The notes beneath the pieces are model-generated. The model did not search any database. It was not told the DNA's origin and saw only the letters and a program-made list of their open reading frames with translations. Positions 1-7,062 of a DNA stretch of 64,000 nt are shown here, one piece after another. A program made the translations under genes and the position numbers. Each line of letters begins with the position of its first letter. Positions within the stretch are counted from its first letter, which is position 1. Source of the stretch: a virus; IMG/VR virus record IMGVR_UViG_3300032323_001387, positions 1 through 64,000 of that record; one strand, given 5' to 3'.

Positions 1-838
1 AGTTGGAGGTGCGGCGCACTTGGTCAACTTCATGGGCACTGACACTATTACTGGTGTCCTCTTCGCTCGTGAGTATTACAACGCTGGCATTGCCGGTTTT
101 AGTATTCCGGCTGCTGAACACAGCACCATAACATCATGGGGTCGTGACGGAGAAGTAGATGCTTACAGAAATATTCTCAATCAATTCGCTAAACCTGGTA
201 GTATCGTTGCTATTGTTTCTGATAGTTATGATATCTTTAACGCCGCCTCCAAACTGTGGGGCGAAGAACTCCGTGAGCAAGTGGTTCAGTCGGGTGCAAC
301 TGTTGTTATTCGTCCTGACAGTGGTGACCCTGTTGATGTTAACCGTAAGCTGGTAGAAATCCTGGGCGAGAAGTTCGGCTACACAGTAAACGCAAAAGGT
401 TTCAAGGTACTGAACAATGTGCGTCTGATTCAAGGTGACGGCATCAACGAGCTTACTGTTCGCAGTATCCTGGGTGCGTTTATGGCCATGGGCTGGAGTG
501 CCGACAATATTGCGTTTGGTATGGGCGGCGCTCTTCTGCAACAAGTTGATCGCGACACACAAAAATTCGCAATGAAGTGTTCGGCAATCGAAATCGGCGA
601 AGGTAACTGGATCAATGTCCAAAAGGATCCCATTACTGATCCTGGTAAAAAGAGCAAAACAGGCTGTGTTACTCTTTGGCGTTCGGGTGGCGAATTTGTA
701 AGTGCCGTTGACAAACCAATCGGTTGGGCGGACCGTAGCATCGGCGACTTTGCTAATGCACTAGAAACTGTTTACTGCGATGGCAAGTTGATCAAGGATT
801 ACTCTTTTGAAGAAGTTCGAGCTAACGCTCGCAGTTAA
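1..838 (+). CDS. nadV: Nicotinamide phosphoribosyltransferase, 3' part (start outside window)
   Basis: This is the C-terminal part (about 278 codons) of an enzyme that joins nicotinamide to PRPP to make NMN for NAD+ salvage in the cytoplasm. The frame is open to the left edge; the TTG at base 20 lies inside the conserved AHLVNF stretch and is not a start. Family landmarks visible are AAEHST (bases 110-127), SDSYD, the phosphoribosyl signature RPDSGDP (311-331), IQGDG (428-442) and FGMGG (515-529). The family is usually about 480-500 residues, so a little over half is present. Phages carry nadV to maintain or rebuild host NAD+ during infection (established for the family). No NMN adenylyltransferase or PRPP synthase partner is visible here; one could lie to the left. 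A GAAA-loop hairpin follows the stop. Confidence 0.95.
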   Translation, partial: VGGAAHLVNFMGTDTITGVLFAREYYNAGIAGFSIPAAEHSTITSWGRDGEVDAYRNILNQFAKPGSIVAIVSDSYDIFNAASKLWGEELREQVVQSGATVVIRPDSGDPVDVNRKLVEILGEKFGYTVNAKGFKVLNNVRLIQGDGINELTVRSILGAFMAMGWSADNIAFGMGGALLQQVDRDTQKFAMKCSAIEIGEGNWINVQKDPITDPGKKSKTGCVTLWRSGGEFVSAVDKPIGWADRSIGDFANALETVYCDGKLIKDYSFEEVRANARS

Positions 839-854
839 ATTGGTAAAATAGGCG

Positions 855-872
855 GTAGGCAGAAATGCCTAC
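855..872 (+). other. Perfect 7-bp stem with GAAA tetraloop between nadV and the AAA+ gene
   Basis: GTAGGCA (855-861) and TGCCTAC (866-872) pair perfectly around a GAAA loop. It sits 16 bases after the nadV stop and just before a TATAAT box. There is no T-run after the stem, so a classical Rho-independent terminator is not supported; it could stabilise the nadV mRNA 3' end or act as an attenuator. Confidence 0.5.
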
Positions 873-876
873 TTCC

Positions 877-884
877 TGTATAAT
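877..884 (+). promoter_or_regulatory. Probable promoter -10 (TGTATAAT) for the AAA+ gene
   Basis: A perfect TATAAT at 879-884 is preceded directly by TG. The hexamer 17 bases upstream (TAGGCA, 856-861) is a poor -35 and lies inside the hairpin, so this promoter is weaker or activator-dependent compared with those before the following genes. Transcription would start near 891, giving a leader of about 26 bases. Confidence 0.5.
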
Positions 885-916
885 AGACATATTAATAACA
901 ACCTAAGGCAACGATT

Positions 917-2023
917 ATGGCATACTTTCTAAAATCTGGCAACACCTTCACAGTCTCTAGCAAAGAGGCAATGGACCTGCATGAGGTTCTGCCAGCAGGT
1001 AACTATGTGGTTAAGCAGAACCCAATGAACAAGCAGTTCTACCTCGAGCAAATCGACAACTTTGAGATCAAAGGCAAGCTCTATGGTAATACAACTCGCC
1101 ACGCAGATCGTATTCTCAACACTTTCAAGGATCGCGGTGCCAGCACTGGTGTCATGCTGACTGGTGAAAAAGGTAGTGGTAAGACTCTCTTGACCAAACA
1201 GATCAGTATCAACGCCGCCACTGAAGGTATTCCTACTATTGTTATCAATGCGCCTTGGTGTGGCGATAACTTCAACAGTTTTATGCAGACAATCGACCAG
1301 TCTTGTGTGATCCTGTTTGACGAGTTTGAAAAGGTCTACGACAAAGAACAGCAAGAGGCTATTCTAACTCTCTTGGACGGTGTGTACCCCAGCAAGAAAT
1401 TGTTCCTGCTGACTTGTAACGACAAGTGGCGTGTGGACCAGCATATGCGTAACCGGCCTGGTCGTATCTTCTACATGATTGACTTTAAAGGCCTGGATAC
1501 AGAGTTCGTGCGCGAGTACTGCGAAGATAACCTCTTGAACAAGGAGCACATCAATGCGGTCTGTAATATCAGCACTATCTTTAACCAGTTCAACTTTGAC
1601 ATGCTAAAGGCCATGGTAGAGGATATGAACCGTTACGGTGAAACTCCGCAGGAAGTTATCAAGCTATTGAACGCCAAGCCCGAGTTCAGCAGTGATGTCA
1701 AGTTCGATGTCGCTCTGCAGGTAAAGGGTCTGGACATCGAACTCACTGACCTCAGCAATAAGGTCTGGAATGGTAACCCACTGACAGACGAAGCTGAAAT
1801 CAGCTGGAAGAACTATGAGTCAGATGACGGCGATGCACCTGAGCCTGCAATCGATGGCGCTAGTGTTACTCGCAACTGGAACTGGGATTATGCTTGTTTT
1901 GGTCCCAAAGACCTGCTCAAGGTCGATGCACAGAACAGCAAATTTATCTTTGTCAACGAAGATGGCGAGCGACTGGTACTTACTCGTGCAAAGGAACGAG
2001 TGTTCCACTACGATGCATTCTGA
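917..2023 (+). CDS. AAA+ ATPase (368 aa)
   Basis: A single AAA+ ATPase module that probably remodels a protein or nucleoprotein partner using ATP. Residues 1-70 form a phage-specific N-terminal region. Walker A is GEKGSGKT at 83-90, Walker B is VILFDEFEK at 131-139 (D135, E136), sensor 1 is N168 in LTCND, and an arginine-finger stretch RNRPGR lies at 178-183. After about residue 270 no motif is recognised; it is rich in Asn, Asp and Trp. ATG 917 is preceded by AAGGCAACGATT. Similar AAA+ genes occur beside replication and NAD-salvage genes in large myophages, but the partner is unknown. It is unlike the MoxR-type ATPase at 4255, so it is not a duplicate of it. Confidence 0.85.
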   Translation: MAYFLKSGNTFTVSSKEAMDLHEVLPAGNYVVKQNPMNKQFYLEQIDNFEIKGKLYGNTTRHADRILNTFKDRGASTGVMLTGEKGSGKTLLTKQISINAATEGIPTIVINAPWCGDNFNSFMQTIDQSCVILFDEFEKVYDKEQQEAILTLLDGVYPSKKLFLLTCNDKWRVDQHMRNRPGRIFYMIDFKGLDTEFVREYCEDNLLNKEHINAVCNISTIFNQFNFDMLKAMVEDMNRYGETPQEVIKLLNAKPEFSSDVKFDVALQVKGLDIELTDLSNKVWNGNPLTDEAEISWKNYESDDGDAPEPAIDGASVTRNWNWDYACFGPKDLLKVDAQNSKFIFVNEDGERLVLTRAKERVFHYDAF

Positions 2024-2026
2024 TAA

Positions 2027-2055
2027 TTGACACAAATTGGTTTTGGCGTTATAAT
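2027..2055 (+). promoter_or_regulatory. Consensus sigma70-like promoter (TTGACA-17-TATAAT)
   Basis: TTGACA 2027-2032 and TATAAT 2050-2055 are separated by exactly 17 bases. The spacer begins CAAATTGG, shared with the promoters at 2366, 3213, 4196 and (CAAATTC) 5717. The leader carries TAACAAAACAGGAGTT, whose AGGAG (2077-2081) is the ribosome site for the gene at 2087. A strong host-polymerase early promoter is inferred. Confidence 0.92.
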
Positions 2056-2086
2056 TGATACATAGCGTAACAAAACAGGAGTTGAA

Positions 2087-2365
2087 ATGTCGTATGTAAT
2101 CGTTGCTAGAGGTACAGGACTTATCGTAACTGATGGTCCTAATAAAACTAAAGCTTACAAAACTTACAGCGCCGCTCGTGCTACTCGCACTCGTCTCTGC
2201 AACAAAGCAGGTTGGAATGCCGGTGATTTGAGCATTGTTGATTATGCTACATATCGTGCTCCTAAAATCACTGTTAAAAATCTAATGACGGGCAAGGATG
2301 TAGAGATTGATGCTGATACTCCTTGGTCCTGCCGAGTCGACAGCGAATCGTTTTGGTGTAATTAA
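2087..2365 (+). CDS. Small hypothetical early protein (92 aa)
   Basis: No family recognised. The N-terminal two thirds are basic and rich in Ala, Thr and Arg (KTYSAARATRTRL around residues 25-37); the C-terminal third is acidic, ending in SESFWCN. There is no signal peptide or membrane segment. The start is set by AGGAG six bases upstream and by a perfect promoter 30 bases before it. The next promoter starts one base after its stop, so it is a single-gene transcription unit. Small proteins expressed this way at the left end of T4-like genomes often alter host functions, but nothing in this sequence proves a role. Confidence 0.8.
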   Translation: MSYVIVARGTGLIVTDGPNKTKAYKTYSAARATRTRLCNKAGWNAGDLSIVDYATYRAPKITVKNLMTGKDVEIDADTPWSCRVDSESFWCN

Positions 2366-2394
2366 TTGACACAAATTGGTTTTGGTGTTATAAT
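2366..2394 (+). promoter_or_regulatory. Consensus sigma70-like promoter (TTGACA-17-TATAAT)
   Basis: TTGACA 2366-2371 and TATAAT 2389-2394, spacing 17. Bases 2364-2420 closely repeat 2025-2081 (spacer starting CAAATTGGTTTTGG, leader TAACAAAACAGGAGTT), showing the whole promoter and leader were duplicated. Confidence 0.92.
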
Positions 2395-2426
2395 ATATAC
2401 ATAACGTAACAAAACAGGAGTTAAAG

Positions 2427-2777
2427 ATGACAGCTACAGCACTCAAGAAGTTTACTGCAATCGCAGAGCAAGCTCAAGCACAAATCGACAAGTTCAAAAC
2501 AGAACTGGACAAAGATCCTGCTTATGCACTTAGCTGGGGCAATGGTGTGTTCCAAAGTGCCGCTCGTCTCAAGGTAGCAAAGATGCTGGTCTATGCGTTT
2601 ACCGAGCGTGAAGGCGACACAGTATGCACCATTGAGCAAGCCCGTGACACTCTCCTGGATCGTGTTATGAACAAGGCTCGTTATCCTGCACAAAGCACCA
2701 GCCCCACCAGCAACCTGATGGAACAGTACGAAGCTGCCGCGTATGCTGAAGCTCTGGACGAACTCAAATACATGTAA
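2427..2777 (+). CDS. Small hypothetical protein (116 aa)
   Basis: No family recognised. It looks all-helical and soluble: residues 8-30 form a charged amphipathic helix (AIAEQAQAQIDKFKTELDKD), and the rest is Ala-rich with a second helix near the C-terminus (MEQYEAAAYAEALDEL). The start ATG follows AGGAG (2416-2420) in the duplicated leader. It is followed 13 bases later by the gene at 2791, with which it probably shares a transcript. No membrane segment, signal peptide or cysteine motif is seen. Confidence 0.8.
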   Translation: MTATALKKFTAIAEQAQAQIDKFKTELDKDPAYALSWGNGVFQSAARLKVAKMLVYAFTEREGDTVCTIEQARDTLLDRVMNKARYPAQSTSPTSNLMEQYEAAAYAEALDELKYM

Positions 2778-2790
2778 TCAAGGAATTGAT

Positions 2791-3033
2791 ATGATCAACA
2801 TCGACGGATTGACCCAAGAGCAATGTGATATGTTGGATATCATTTGGAGTTTTAAGACTCACGATGAATATATCAACTGGTTGGAATGCTTGGACGACAG
2901 CGAATTTAACATGGCTCATGGTCTCATGGAACTGTTGGCTTTGGCTATCATCGACGAAGCTTTGGAAGCCAAAAAGGCAGATCCTTACAAAGAAGCAAAA
3001 CAAGTTATCAATCGAATCAAAAAATTGACATAA
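2791..3033 (+). CDS. Small acidic hypothetical protein (80 aa)
   Basis: No family recognised. The protein starts MINIDGLTQEQCDML, is strongly acidic in its first 60 residues and ends in a short basic helix (INRIKKLT). ATG 2791 is chosen because AAGGA (2780-2784) lies at proper spacing and just after the upstream stop; the in-frame triplet further upstream lies inside the preceding gene and has no ribosome site. The -35 box of the next promoter (3025-3030) overlaps its last codons. Confidence 0.75.
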   Translation: MINIDGLTQEQCDMLDIIWSFKTHDEYINWLECLDDSEFNMAHGLMELLALAIIDEALEAKKADPYKEAKQVINRIKKLT

Positions 3034-3060
3034 AATAAATAATCCATTATAATATGGATT
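3025..3060 (+). promoter_or_regulatory. Sigma70-like promoter whose -10 lies between inverted-repeat arms
   Basis: TTGACA 3025-3030 and TATAAT 3048-3053, spacing 17. Unlike its neighbours its spacer starts TAAAATAA. The -10 hexamer is flanked by AATCCAT (3041-3047) and ATGGATT (3054-3060), perfect inverted repeats, which looks like an operator covering the -10 and start site. It serves the 54-residue gene at 3074. Confidence 0.75.
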
Positions 3061-3073
3061 GTTAGGAAGAATT

Positions 3074-3238
3074 ATGAAACGAGAAATCATCACTGCTAAA
3101 GTTCCAAAACAGAAGCGCCGTGCTGACTTCTTGTTCCATGATGGGCAGTTCAAACCAAAGAGTGTTCAAAGTAAAATTTTGTATAATCGTAAAAAATTAT
3201 CAAAGTTTGATATTGACACAAATTGGAAGAATTGCTAA
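3074..3238 (+). CDS. Very small basic hypothetical protein (54 aa)
   Basis: A 54-codon frame starting MKREIITAKVPKQKRRADF with AGGAAGA (3064-3070) four bases before the ATG and its own promoter just upstream. It is strongly basic (KQKRR near residue 15, RKKLSK near residue 39), which suggests nucleic-acid or RNA-polymerase contact but proves nothing. The promoter of the next gene lies wholly inside its 3' end: TTGACA 3213-3218 encodes part of its FDIDTNW tail and the -10 covers its stop. No family is recognised. Confidence 0.65.
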   Translation: MKREIITAKVPKQKRRADFLFHDGQFKPKSVQSKILYNRKKLSKFDIDTNWKNC

Positions 3239-3241
3239 AAT
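3213..3241 (+). promoter_or_regulatory. Sigma70-like promoter inside the end of the 54-aa gene
   Basis: TTGACA 3213-3218, spacer starting CAAATTGG, TAAAAT 3236-3241, spacing 17. The -10 has one mismatch, so it should be weaker than its siblings. The predicted start site near 3248 rules out the in-frame triplet at 3248 as the start of the next gene. Confidence 0.85.
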
Positions 3242-3307
3242 AACGGTATGATGAGCAATGGTGCAAGTCATACATTTTACACACACAGAGAAAAGGTAAA
3301 TTTCAAA

Positions 3308-3565
3308 ATGGCTACTTCTAAAACTTTCAAAGTTATCGGCGTTTCAACTCTTGCAGGCAAAACTAAAGTTCGCTTTGCCAACGATCTCGCCACTCGTATT
3401 AAGAACTTGGTCAAGAACGGCCACACCAATGTTGAGCTGTTTGAGCTCCCAGAGGCTATGACCAAAGAAGCGGGCTTGGCTTATGCTCGCGCAAACTCCT
3501 TGTTTGCAGTCCCAGCAGATACAGATACATCTGCTGAAGATGTTATTGCCGCAGTTAACGAGTGA
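3308..3565 (+). CDS. Small hypothetical protein (85 aa)
   Basis: No family recognised. It starts MATSKTFKVIGVSTLAG; residues 1-35 look like a beta hairpin with basic residues (KTKVRFANDLATRIKNLVK), and the C-terminal 25 residues are Asp/Ala/Glu-rich. ATG 3308 is preferred over in-frame triplets further upstream because AGAAAAGG lies at good spacing and the earlier triplets fall at the predicted transcript 5' end. It is a single-gene unit: own promoter upstream and a strong terminator 14 bases after its stop. Discrete strong expression during early infection is inferred. Confidence 0.8.
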   Translation: MATSKTFKVIGVSTLAGKTKVRFANDLATRIKNLVKNGHTNVELFELPEAMTKEAGLAYARANSLFAVPADTDTSAEDVIAAVNE

Positions 3566-3578
3566 TAGCATAATATAT

Positions 3579-3610
3579 GCAGGGGTGTTCTGCCCCTGCC
3601 TTTTAATTTT
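3579..3610 (+). terminator. Rho-independent terminator
   Basis: GCAGGGG (3579-3585) pairs with CCCCTGC (3593-3599) around a 7-base loop and is followed by CTTTTAATTTT. It ends the transcript of the 85-aa gene. Confidence 0.9.
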
Positions 3611-3623
3611 ATAAGGAAGTGTG

Positions 3624-3851
3624 ATGCTGACTAAACAAGAGATAGAATATATACAGGCTGCGCCTGCTCCTGGCATAGTATTCCAAACATTAAATGATAT
3701 ATTACAGTGGGAAGGTTGGAACAGCCCAACTCACAAAGGCTGGGTCTGCTGGTCTGTAGAACAAAGCCTAATTGCCAAAGGCATACTTGTTAAAGTAAGT
3801 GGCGGCCGTGGCCGTGGCCATAAAAATCATTTCATGTTAAAAGCCTTTTAA
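3624..3851 (+). CDS. Small hypothetical protein (75 aa)
   Basis: No family assigned. It starts MLTKQEIEYIQAAPAPG, has a Trp-rich centre (WEGWNSPTHKGWVCW) and a basic Gly/Arg segment SGGRGRGHKNH before a hydrophobic end. The helix-turn-strand pattern and the basic loop resemble a small winged-helix wing, but that is only an impression. ATG 3624 is chosen over the GTG three bases earlier because AAGGA (3613-3617) is six bases from the ATG. No new promoter is seen, so it may depend on read-through of the terminator before it. The next gene begins with the same AAGGAAGTGTG ribosome-site block. Confidence 0.75.
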   Translation: MLTKQEIEYIQAAPAPGIVFQTLNDILQWEGWNSPTHKGWVCWSVEQSLIAKGILVKVSGGRGRGHKNHFMLKAF

Positions 3852-3861
3852 AGGAAGTGTG

Positions 3862-4080
3862 ATGAGCAGACTTCAATTGCATGGCCGTCAGTTTGTAGTG
3901 TTTGATGCAAAAAACAGACAACACAGACAATGGTTTGCAGAGTTTAACAAATCCGGAGCATGGGGCAAGTGTCCAGTTCGGTTTGTAGTAAACGATGATC
4001 ATGGCGACTTAATCACCATGATCCAACGTGAATTGATTCAACATTATGTTGACAAAGAATTTAAATCCAACAAAAAATAA
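3862..4080 (+). CDS. Small basic hypothetical protein (72 aa)
   Basis: No family recognised. It starts MSRLQLHGRQFVVFDAK; basic and aromatic residues alternate in the first half (RQHRQWFAEF), and it ends in a lysine-rich tail (KEFKSNKK). ATG 3862 follows AAGGAAGTGTG, the same block used by the gene at 3624, suggesting the two ribosome sites are duplicates. A 37-residue frame starts two bases after its stop and may be translationally coupled. Confidence 0.75.
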   Translation: MSRLQLHGRQFVVFDAKNRQHRQWFAEFNKSGAWGKCPVRFVVNDDHGDLITMIQRELIQHYVDKEFKSNKK

Positions 4081-4081
4081 T

Positions 4082-4195
4082 ATGACCCAACCTGTAGTAA
4101 AACCCAAAGATGGTGACAAAGTTCGTAGTTCAACTGGCGGCACGATCACTTATACAAAGACAGGCTTGATCCATACAATGTCTAAGAATCGTTAA
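4082..4195 (+). CDS. Tiny hypothetical peptide (37 aa)
   Basis: A 37-codon frame (MTQPVVKPKDGDKVRSS to MSKNR) that starts one base after the previous stop and ends one base before the next promoter. No Shine-Dalgarno sequence is visible, so it would depend on termination-reinitiation coupling. The tight fit between the two neighbours supports it being real; length and lack of homology do not. No function is suggested. Confidence 0.45.
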   Translation: MTQPVVKPKDGDKVRSSTGGTITYTKTGLIHTMSKNR

Positions 4196-4224
4196 TTGAC
4201 ACAAATTGCGATTTCAGGTATAAT
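4196..4224 (+). promoter_or_regulatory. Consensus sigma70-like promoter (TTGACA-17-TATAAT)
   Basis: TTGACA 4196-4201, spacer starting CAAATTGCG, TATAAT 4219-4224, spacing 17. The leader contains TTTAACAAAAGGAGTT, a shortened form of the leader at 2055-2083. It drives the MoxR-VWA unit. Confidence 0.92.
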
Positions 4225-4254
4225 ATACACATAGTTTAACAAAAGGAGTTAGTA

Positions 4255-5364
4255 ATGGCAAAACGTGAACAAGCAAGTGAAGCCCGTACAGTAAAAATTA
4301 GCGAAGCAAAGCGGTACATCCGCCGCGCTATGAAATCTAAGCGACCCGTATTTCTTTGGGGTCCTCCAGGCGTAGGTAAATCCGACCTTGCCGCACAATT
4401 GGCAGAAGACATGGGCGGCGCTCTTATCGACGTTCGTTTGAACTTGTGGGAACCTACAGACATTAAAGGCATTCCATATTACAATGCCAAAGAGAATGTA
4501 ATGAGCTGGGCTCCTCCAGCAGAACTGCCCACTAAAGAGTTTGCTAAGAAGCATCCTGTGGTTGTGCTGTTCTTGGACGAACTGGCTGGCGCGGCTCCTG
4601 CTGTTCAGGCTGCGGCTTATCAGCTGATTCTGAACCGTAAAGTTGGCACTTACGAACTGCCAGACAATGTCGTTATTATGGCGGCAGGTAACCGAATGTC
4701 AGACAAAGGTGTGACTTATCGTATGCCTACTCCACTGGCTAACCGCTTTGTTCACTTTGAACTGCGAGTTGACTTTGCAGACTGGAACGTATGGGCTCTT
4801 AAGAACCGTATCCATCCAGACGTCGTTGGTTACTTGAACTACCAAAAAGGTGACCTGTACAACTTTGATCCTACAGTTCATGACCGTAGCTTTGCAACTC
4901 CACGTAGCTGGATGTTCGTGTCAGATCTCATCGACGATGAAATGACCGACAACGAGCAGACAGATATGGTCTCAGGTTGTATTGGCGAAGGCTTGGCAAT
5001 TAAGTTTATGGCTCATCGTAAGATCAGCGCAGACTTGCCTAACCCCGCAGACATTCTGTCAGGTAAAGTTAAAGAGCTCAAAGTTAAAGAAGTGTCCGCT
5101 ATGTACTCTTTGACCACTGGTATGTGCTACGAGCTCAAAGACAACTATGAGAATGCTAAGAAGTCTGGCAAGCTGGATACATGGCATACTAACTGCGAAA
5201 ACTTTATCCAGTTTATGATGGATAACTTTGAAGCAGAGATGGTTATTATGGGTGCCCATACTGCCCTTAAGAACTATAACTTGCCATTCGACCATAAGAA
5301 GCTGAAGAACTTCCCAGACTTCTTCAAGCGTTATGCTCACTTGGTAGTTGATGTCAGCAACTGA
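4255..5364 (+). CDS. MoxR-family AAA+ ATPase (369 aa)
   Basis: A MoxR-type AAA+ chaperone ATPase. Walker A is GPPGVGKS (36-43), Walker B VVLFLDEL (103-110; D108, E109), sensor 1 N146 in AAGNRMSD, arginine finger R164 in LANRF and sensor 2 R217 in SFATPRSW. MoxR proteins work with von Willebrand A partners to remodel or insert metal into protein complexes (family knowledge). Such a partner, at 5769, lies two genes downstream, which supports the assignment strongly. The strong start is AAAGGAG before ATG 4255 behind a perfect promoter. The C-terminal 120 residues are not recognised. The stop overlaps the following gene by 14 bases. Confidence 0.9.
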   Translation: MAKREQASEARTVKISEAKRYIRRAMKSKRPVFLWGPPGVGKSDLAAQLAEDMGGALIDVRLNLWEPTDIKGIPYYNAKENVMSWAPPAELPTKEFAKKHPVVVLFLDELAGAAPAVQAAAYQLILNRKVGTYELPDNVVIMAAGNRMSDKGVTYRMPTPLANRFVHFELRVDFADWNVWALKNRIHPDVVGYLNYQKGDLYNFDPTVHDRSFATPRSWMFVSDLIDDEMTDNEQTDMVSGCIGEGLAIKFMAHRKISADLPNPADILSGKVKELKVKEVSAMYSLTTGMCYELKDNYENAKKSGKLDTWHTNCENFIQFMMDNFEAEMVIMGAHTALKNYNLPFDHKKLKNFPDFFKRYAHLVVDVSN

Positions 5365-5716
5365 TATTGACGTGGGACTCTTGTCCCACTTAACGTCTAA
5401 GACTATAGACAAGGAAAGGGGTGTCCCTTTCCGGTCTGAAATGTTGGAGTTGGTCTATGGTGATATGGACTATATGAGAAGTGTGCTTGGTCCAGGTAAA
5501 ATCACTAGAGACCTTATCATTGACTATTTCGACAACGCCACTGTAACTTGGCCTAAAGTAGACTATACTAAAGGCAAAACAAGACTAGAGTTAGTCAGGT
5601 GGTGCAAGTCGATGAATATCAAAGCCTTACATTATTATGCTCCAATGGGTCAAAAGATTATTTGGTTTAAGGAATCTGAAACGGCTTTTCTTTGTCGTTT
5701 AAGATTTGGTCTTTAA
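5351..5716 (+). CDS. Hypothetical protein between MoxR and VWA genes (121 aa)
   Basis: No family recognised. It starts MSATDIDVGLLSHLT inside the end of the MoxR gene (14-base overlap), so translation is probably coupled. It is soluble and mixed alpha/beta, with Trp/Lys-rich segments (WPKVDYTKGKTRLELVRWCK) and two cysteines far apart. Its place between a MoxR ATPase and a VWA protein suggests a small adaptor or substrate of that pair, but only the neighbourhood supports this. The next promoter begins directly after its stop. Confidence 0.75.
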   Translation: MSATDIDVGLLSHLTSKTIDKERGVPFRSEMLELVYGDMDYMRSVLGPGKITRDLIIDYFDNATVTWPKVDYTKGKTRLELVRWCKSMNIKALHYYAPMGQKIIWFKESETAFLCRLRFGL

Positions 5717-5745
5717 TTGACACAAATTCAATTTGGCTATATAAT
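5717..5745 (+). promoter_or_regulatory. Consensus sigma70-like promoter (TTGACA-17-TATAAT)
   Basis: TTGACA 5717-5722, spacer starting CAAATTCAATT, TATAAT 5740-5745, spacing 17. The leader is short, with AAGGAA just before ATG 5769, and lacks the AACAAAACAGGAG block of its siblings. Confidence 0.92.
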
Positions 5746-5768
5746 ATATACATTAGTAAGGAATACAT

Positions 5769-6983
5769 ATGAAACTAGATGTCCGAGACCGTTTAACTAA
5801 AGCTCGTGTTAAGATGCTACTCAAGCATCCTTTCTGGGGTAACTTGGCTACCCGCATGAAAATTGTAGAAGCAGGAGATTGGTGCAAGACTGCGGCAACA
5901 GATGGTCGCCACTTTTACTACTGCGAAGAATTTATTAACTCACTGGACGATGATGAACTAGTGTTTCTATTTGGACACGAAGTTGGACATTGTGTTTATA
6001 ATCACATGGGACGTCGTGGAGACCGTGATCCGCAAATTTGGAACATGGCAGGCGACTTTCTCATCAACGACATGTTGATTCAAAATAACGTGGGTAAGAA
6101 GATTACTAAGGTGCCAATTCTTTGGGATCCTAAATATCGCGACATGACAGCCGAAGAAGTCTACGATGAGCTAGTCAAAAATGCTGTTAAAATCCAAGTT
6201 ACTTTGGACATGCACTTGGATGGTTCAGGCCAAGAAGGCGATGAAGACGGTGAAGGTAAAGCCAAAGGCAAAGGTAGCGATGGCAAGTCTGGTAACTCAG
6301 GCATCAAAATTGATGAAGAGACCATGAAGAAGATCCGAGATGAAGTCAAGGAAGCTGTTCTTCAAAGTGCCCAAGCCGCAGGTGCTGGCAATACTCCAGT
6401 TGGCATCAAACGTTTGATCCAACAATTTACTGCTCCTAAAATGCGTTGGCAGGATCTGTTGCAGATCCAATTGGAATCTAGTTTGAAGAATAACTATTCT
6501 TTTACTAGACCTAGCCGCAAAGCTTGGCATACAGGTGCAGTACTGCCAGGTATGTTGCCAGCGGAACATTTGGATGTTTGCATTGCTATTGACATGTCAG
6601 GTAGTATCAGCGAAAGCATGGCACAAGACTTTTTGTCAGAAGTTAAAGGCATGATGGACATGTACACGACTTATAGTATTCATGTTTTTTGCTTTGACAC
6701 AGAAGTGTACAATCCCGTAACATTTACAGACGACAGCGGTGATGATATTCATGAGTATGAGCCACAGGGTGGCGGTGGTACTGACTTTGATTGTGCATTC
6801 CAGTACATGAAAGACAATGACATTGCCCCTAAGCAATTCGTAATGTTTACAGACGGATATCCGTTCGGTAGTTGGGGTGATAAAGATTACTGCGACACTA
6901 TCTTCATTGTGCATGGCAATGACCAAATTGAAGCCCCATTTGGTGTTACTGCACACTATGAATTGGATAAAGTCACAGCATAA
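5769..6983 (+). CDS. Metallopeptidase-like plus von Willebrand A protein (404 aa)
   Basis: A two-domain protein resembling VWA-like COG3864 proteins. The N-terminal domain has FGHEVGH (69-75), an HExxH-type zinc motif (H70, E71, H74), followed by WNMAGDFLINDML. A low-complexity Gly/Lys/Glu linker spans about 150-180. The C-terminal VWA domain has the MIDAS motif D275-x-S277-x-S279 (IDMSGSIS), then GGGGTDFD and FTDGYP. The family pairs with MoxR-type ATPases to remodel or mature partner complexes; the MoxR gene is at 4255. Whether the zinc site cleaves peptides is unknown. It has its own promoter and is closed by a UUCG-loop terminator, so its dose can be set apart from the ATPase. Confidence 0.88.
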   Translation: MKLDVRDRLTKARVKMLLKHPFWGNLATRMKIVEAGDWCKTAATDGRHFYYCEEFINSLDDDELVFLFGHEVGHCVYNHMGRRGDRDPQIWNMAGDFLINDMLIQNNVGKKITKVPILWDPKYRDMTAEEVYDELVKNAVKIQVTLDMHLDGSGQEGDEDGEGKAKGKGSDGKSGNSGIKIDEETMKKIRDEVKEAVLQSAQAAGAGNTPVGIKRLIQQFTAPKMRWQDLLQIQLESSLKNNYSFTRPSRKAWHTGAVLPGMLPAEHLDVCIAIDMSGSISESMAQDFLSEVKGMMDMYTTYSIHVFCFDTEVYNPVTFTDDSGDDIHEYEPQGGGGTDFDCAFQYMKDNDIAPKQFVMFTDGYPFGSWGDKDYCDTIFIVHGNDQIEAPFGVTAHYELDKVTA

Positions 6984-6997
6984 AAAACTAAGTTTTT

Positions 6998-7023
6998 ATA
7001 GACCCTTCGGGGTCTATTTTTTT
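6998..7023 (+). terminator. Rho-independent terminator with UUCG tetraloop
   Basis: ATAGACCC (6998-7005) pairs with GGGTCTAT (7010-7017) around TTCG, followed by a run of six T. An A-rich stretch upstream could let it also work in the reverse direction. The T-run overlaps the -35 of the next promoter. Confidence 0.95.
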
Positions 7024-7050
7024 GACTTTGTAATTTAGTTAGTGTATAAT
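7022..7050 (+). promoter_or_regulatory. Sigma70-like promoter (TTGACT-17-TATAAT)
   Basis: TTGACT 7022-7027 and TATAAT 7045-7050, spacing 17, starting inside the T-run of the terminator. It lacks the CAAATT spacer signature, so it may belong to another regulatory class. Confidence 0.8.
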
Positions 7051-7062
7051 AAGACTATGTAC

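Noticed and set aside
20-34. TTG at base 20 as a start for nadV
   Set aside because: It lies inside the conserved AHLVNF segment and the frame is open to the window edge; the gene is simply cut by the window.
134-622. Long open frame antisense to nadV
   Set aside because: It runs against a gene with clear family motifs and has no ribosome site or known motif. Similar antisense frames elsewhere were dropped for the same reason.
3248-3307. Longer form of the 85-residue gene starting at 3248
   Set aside because: The predicted transcript begins near 3248, leaving no ribosome site, while ATG 3308 has one.
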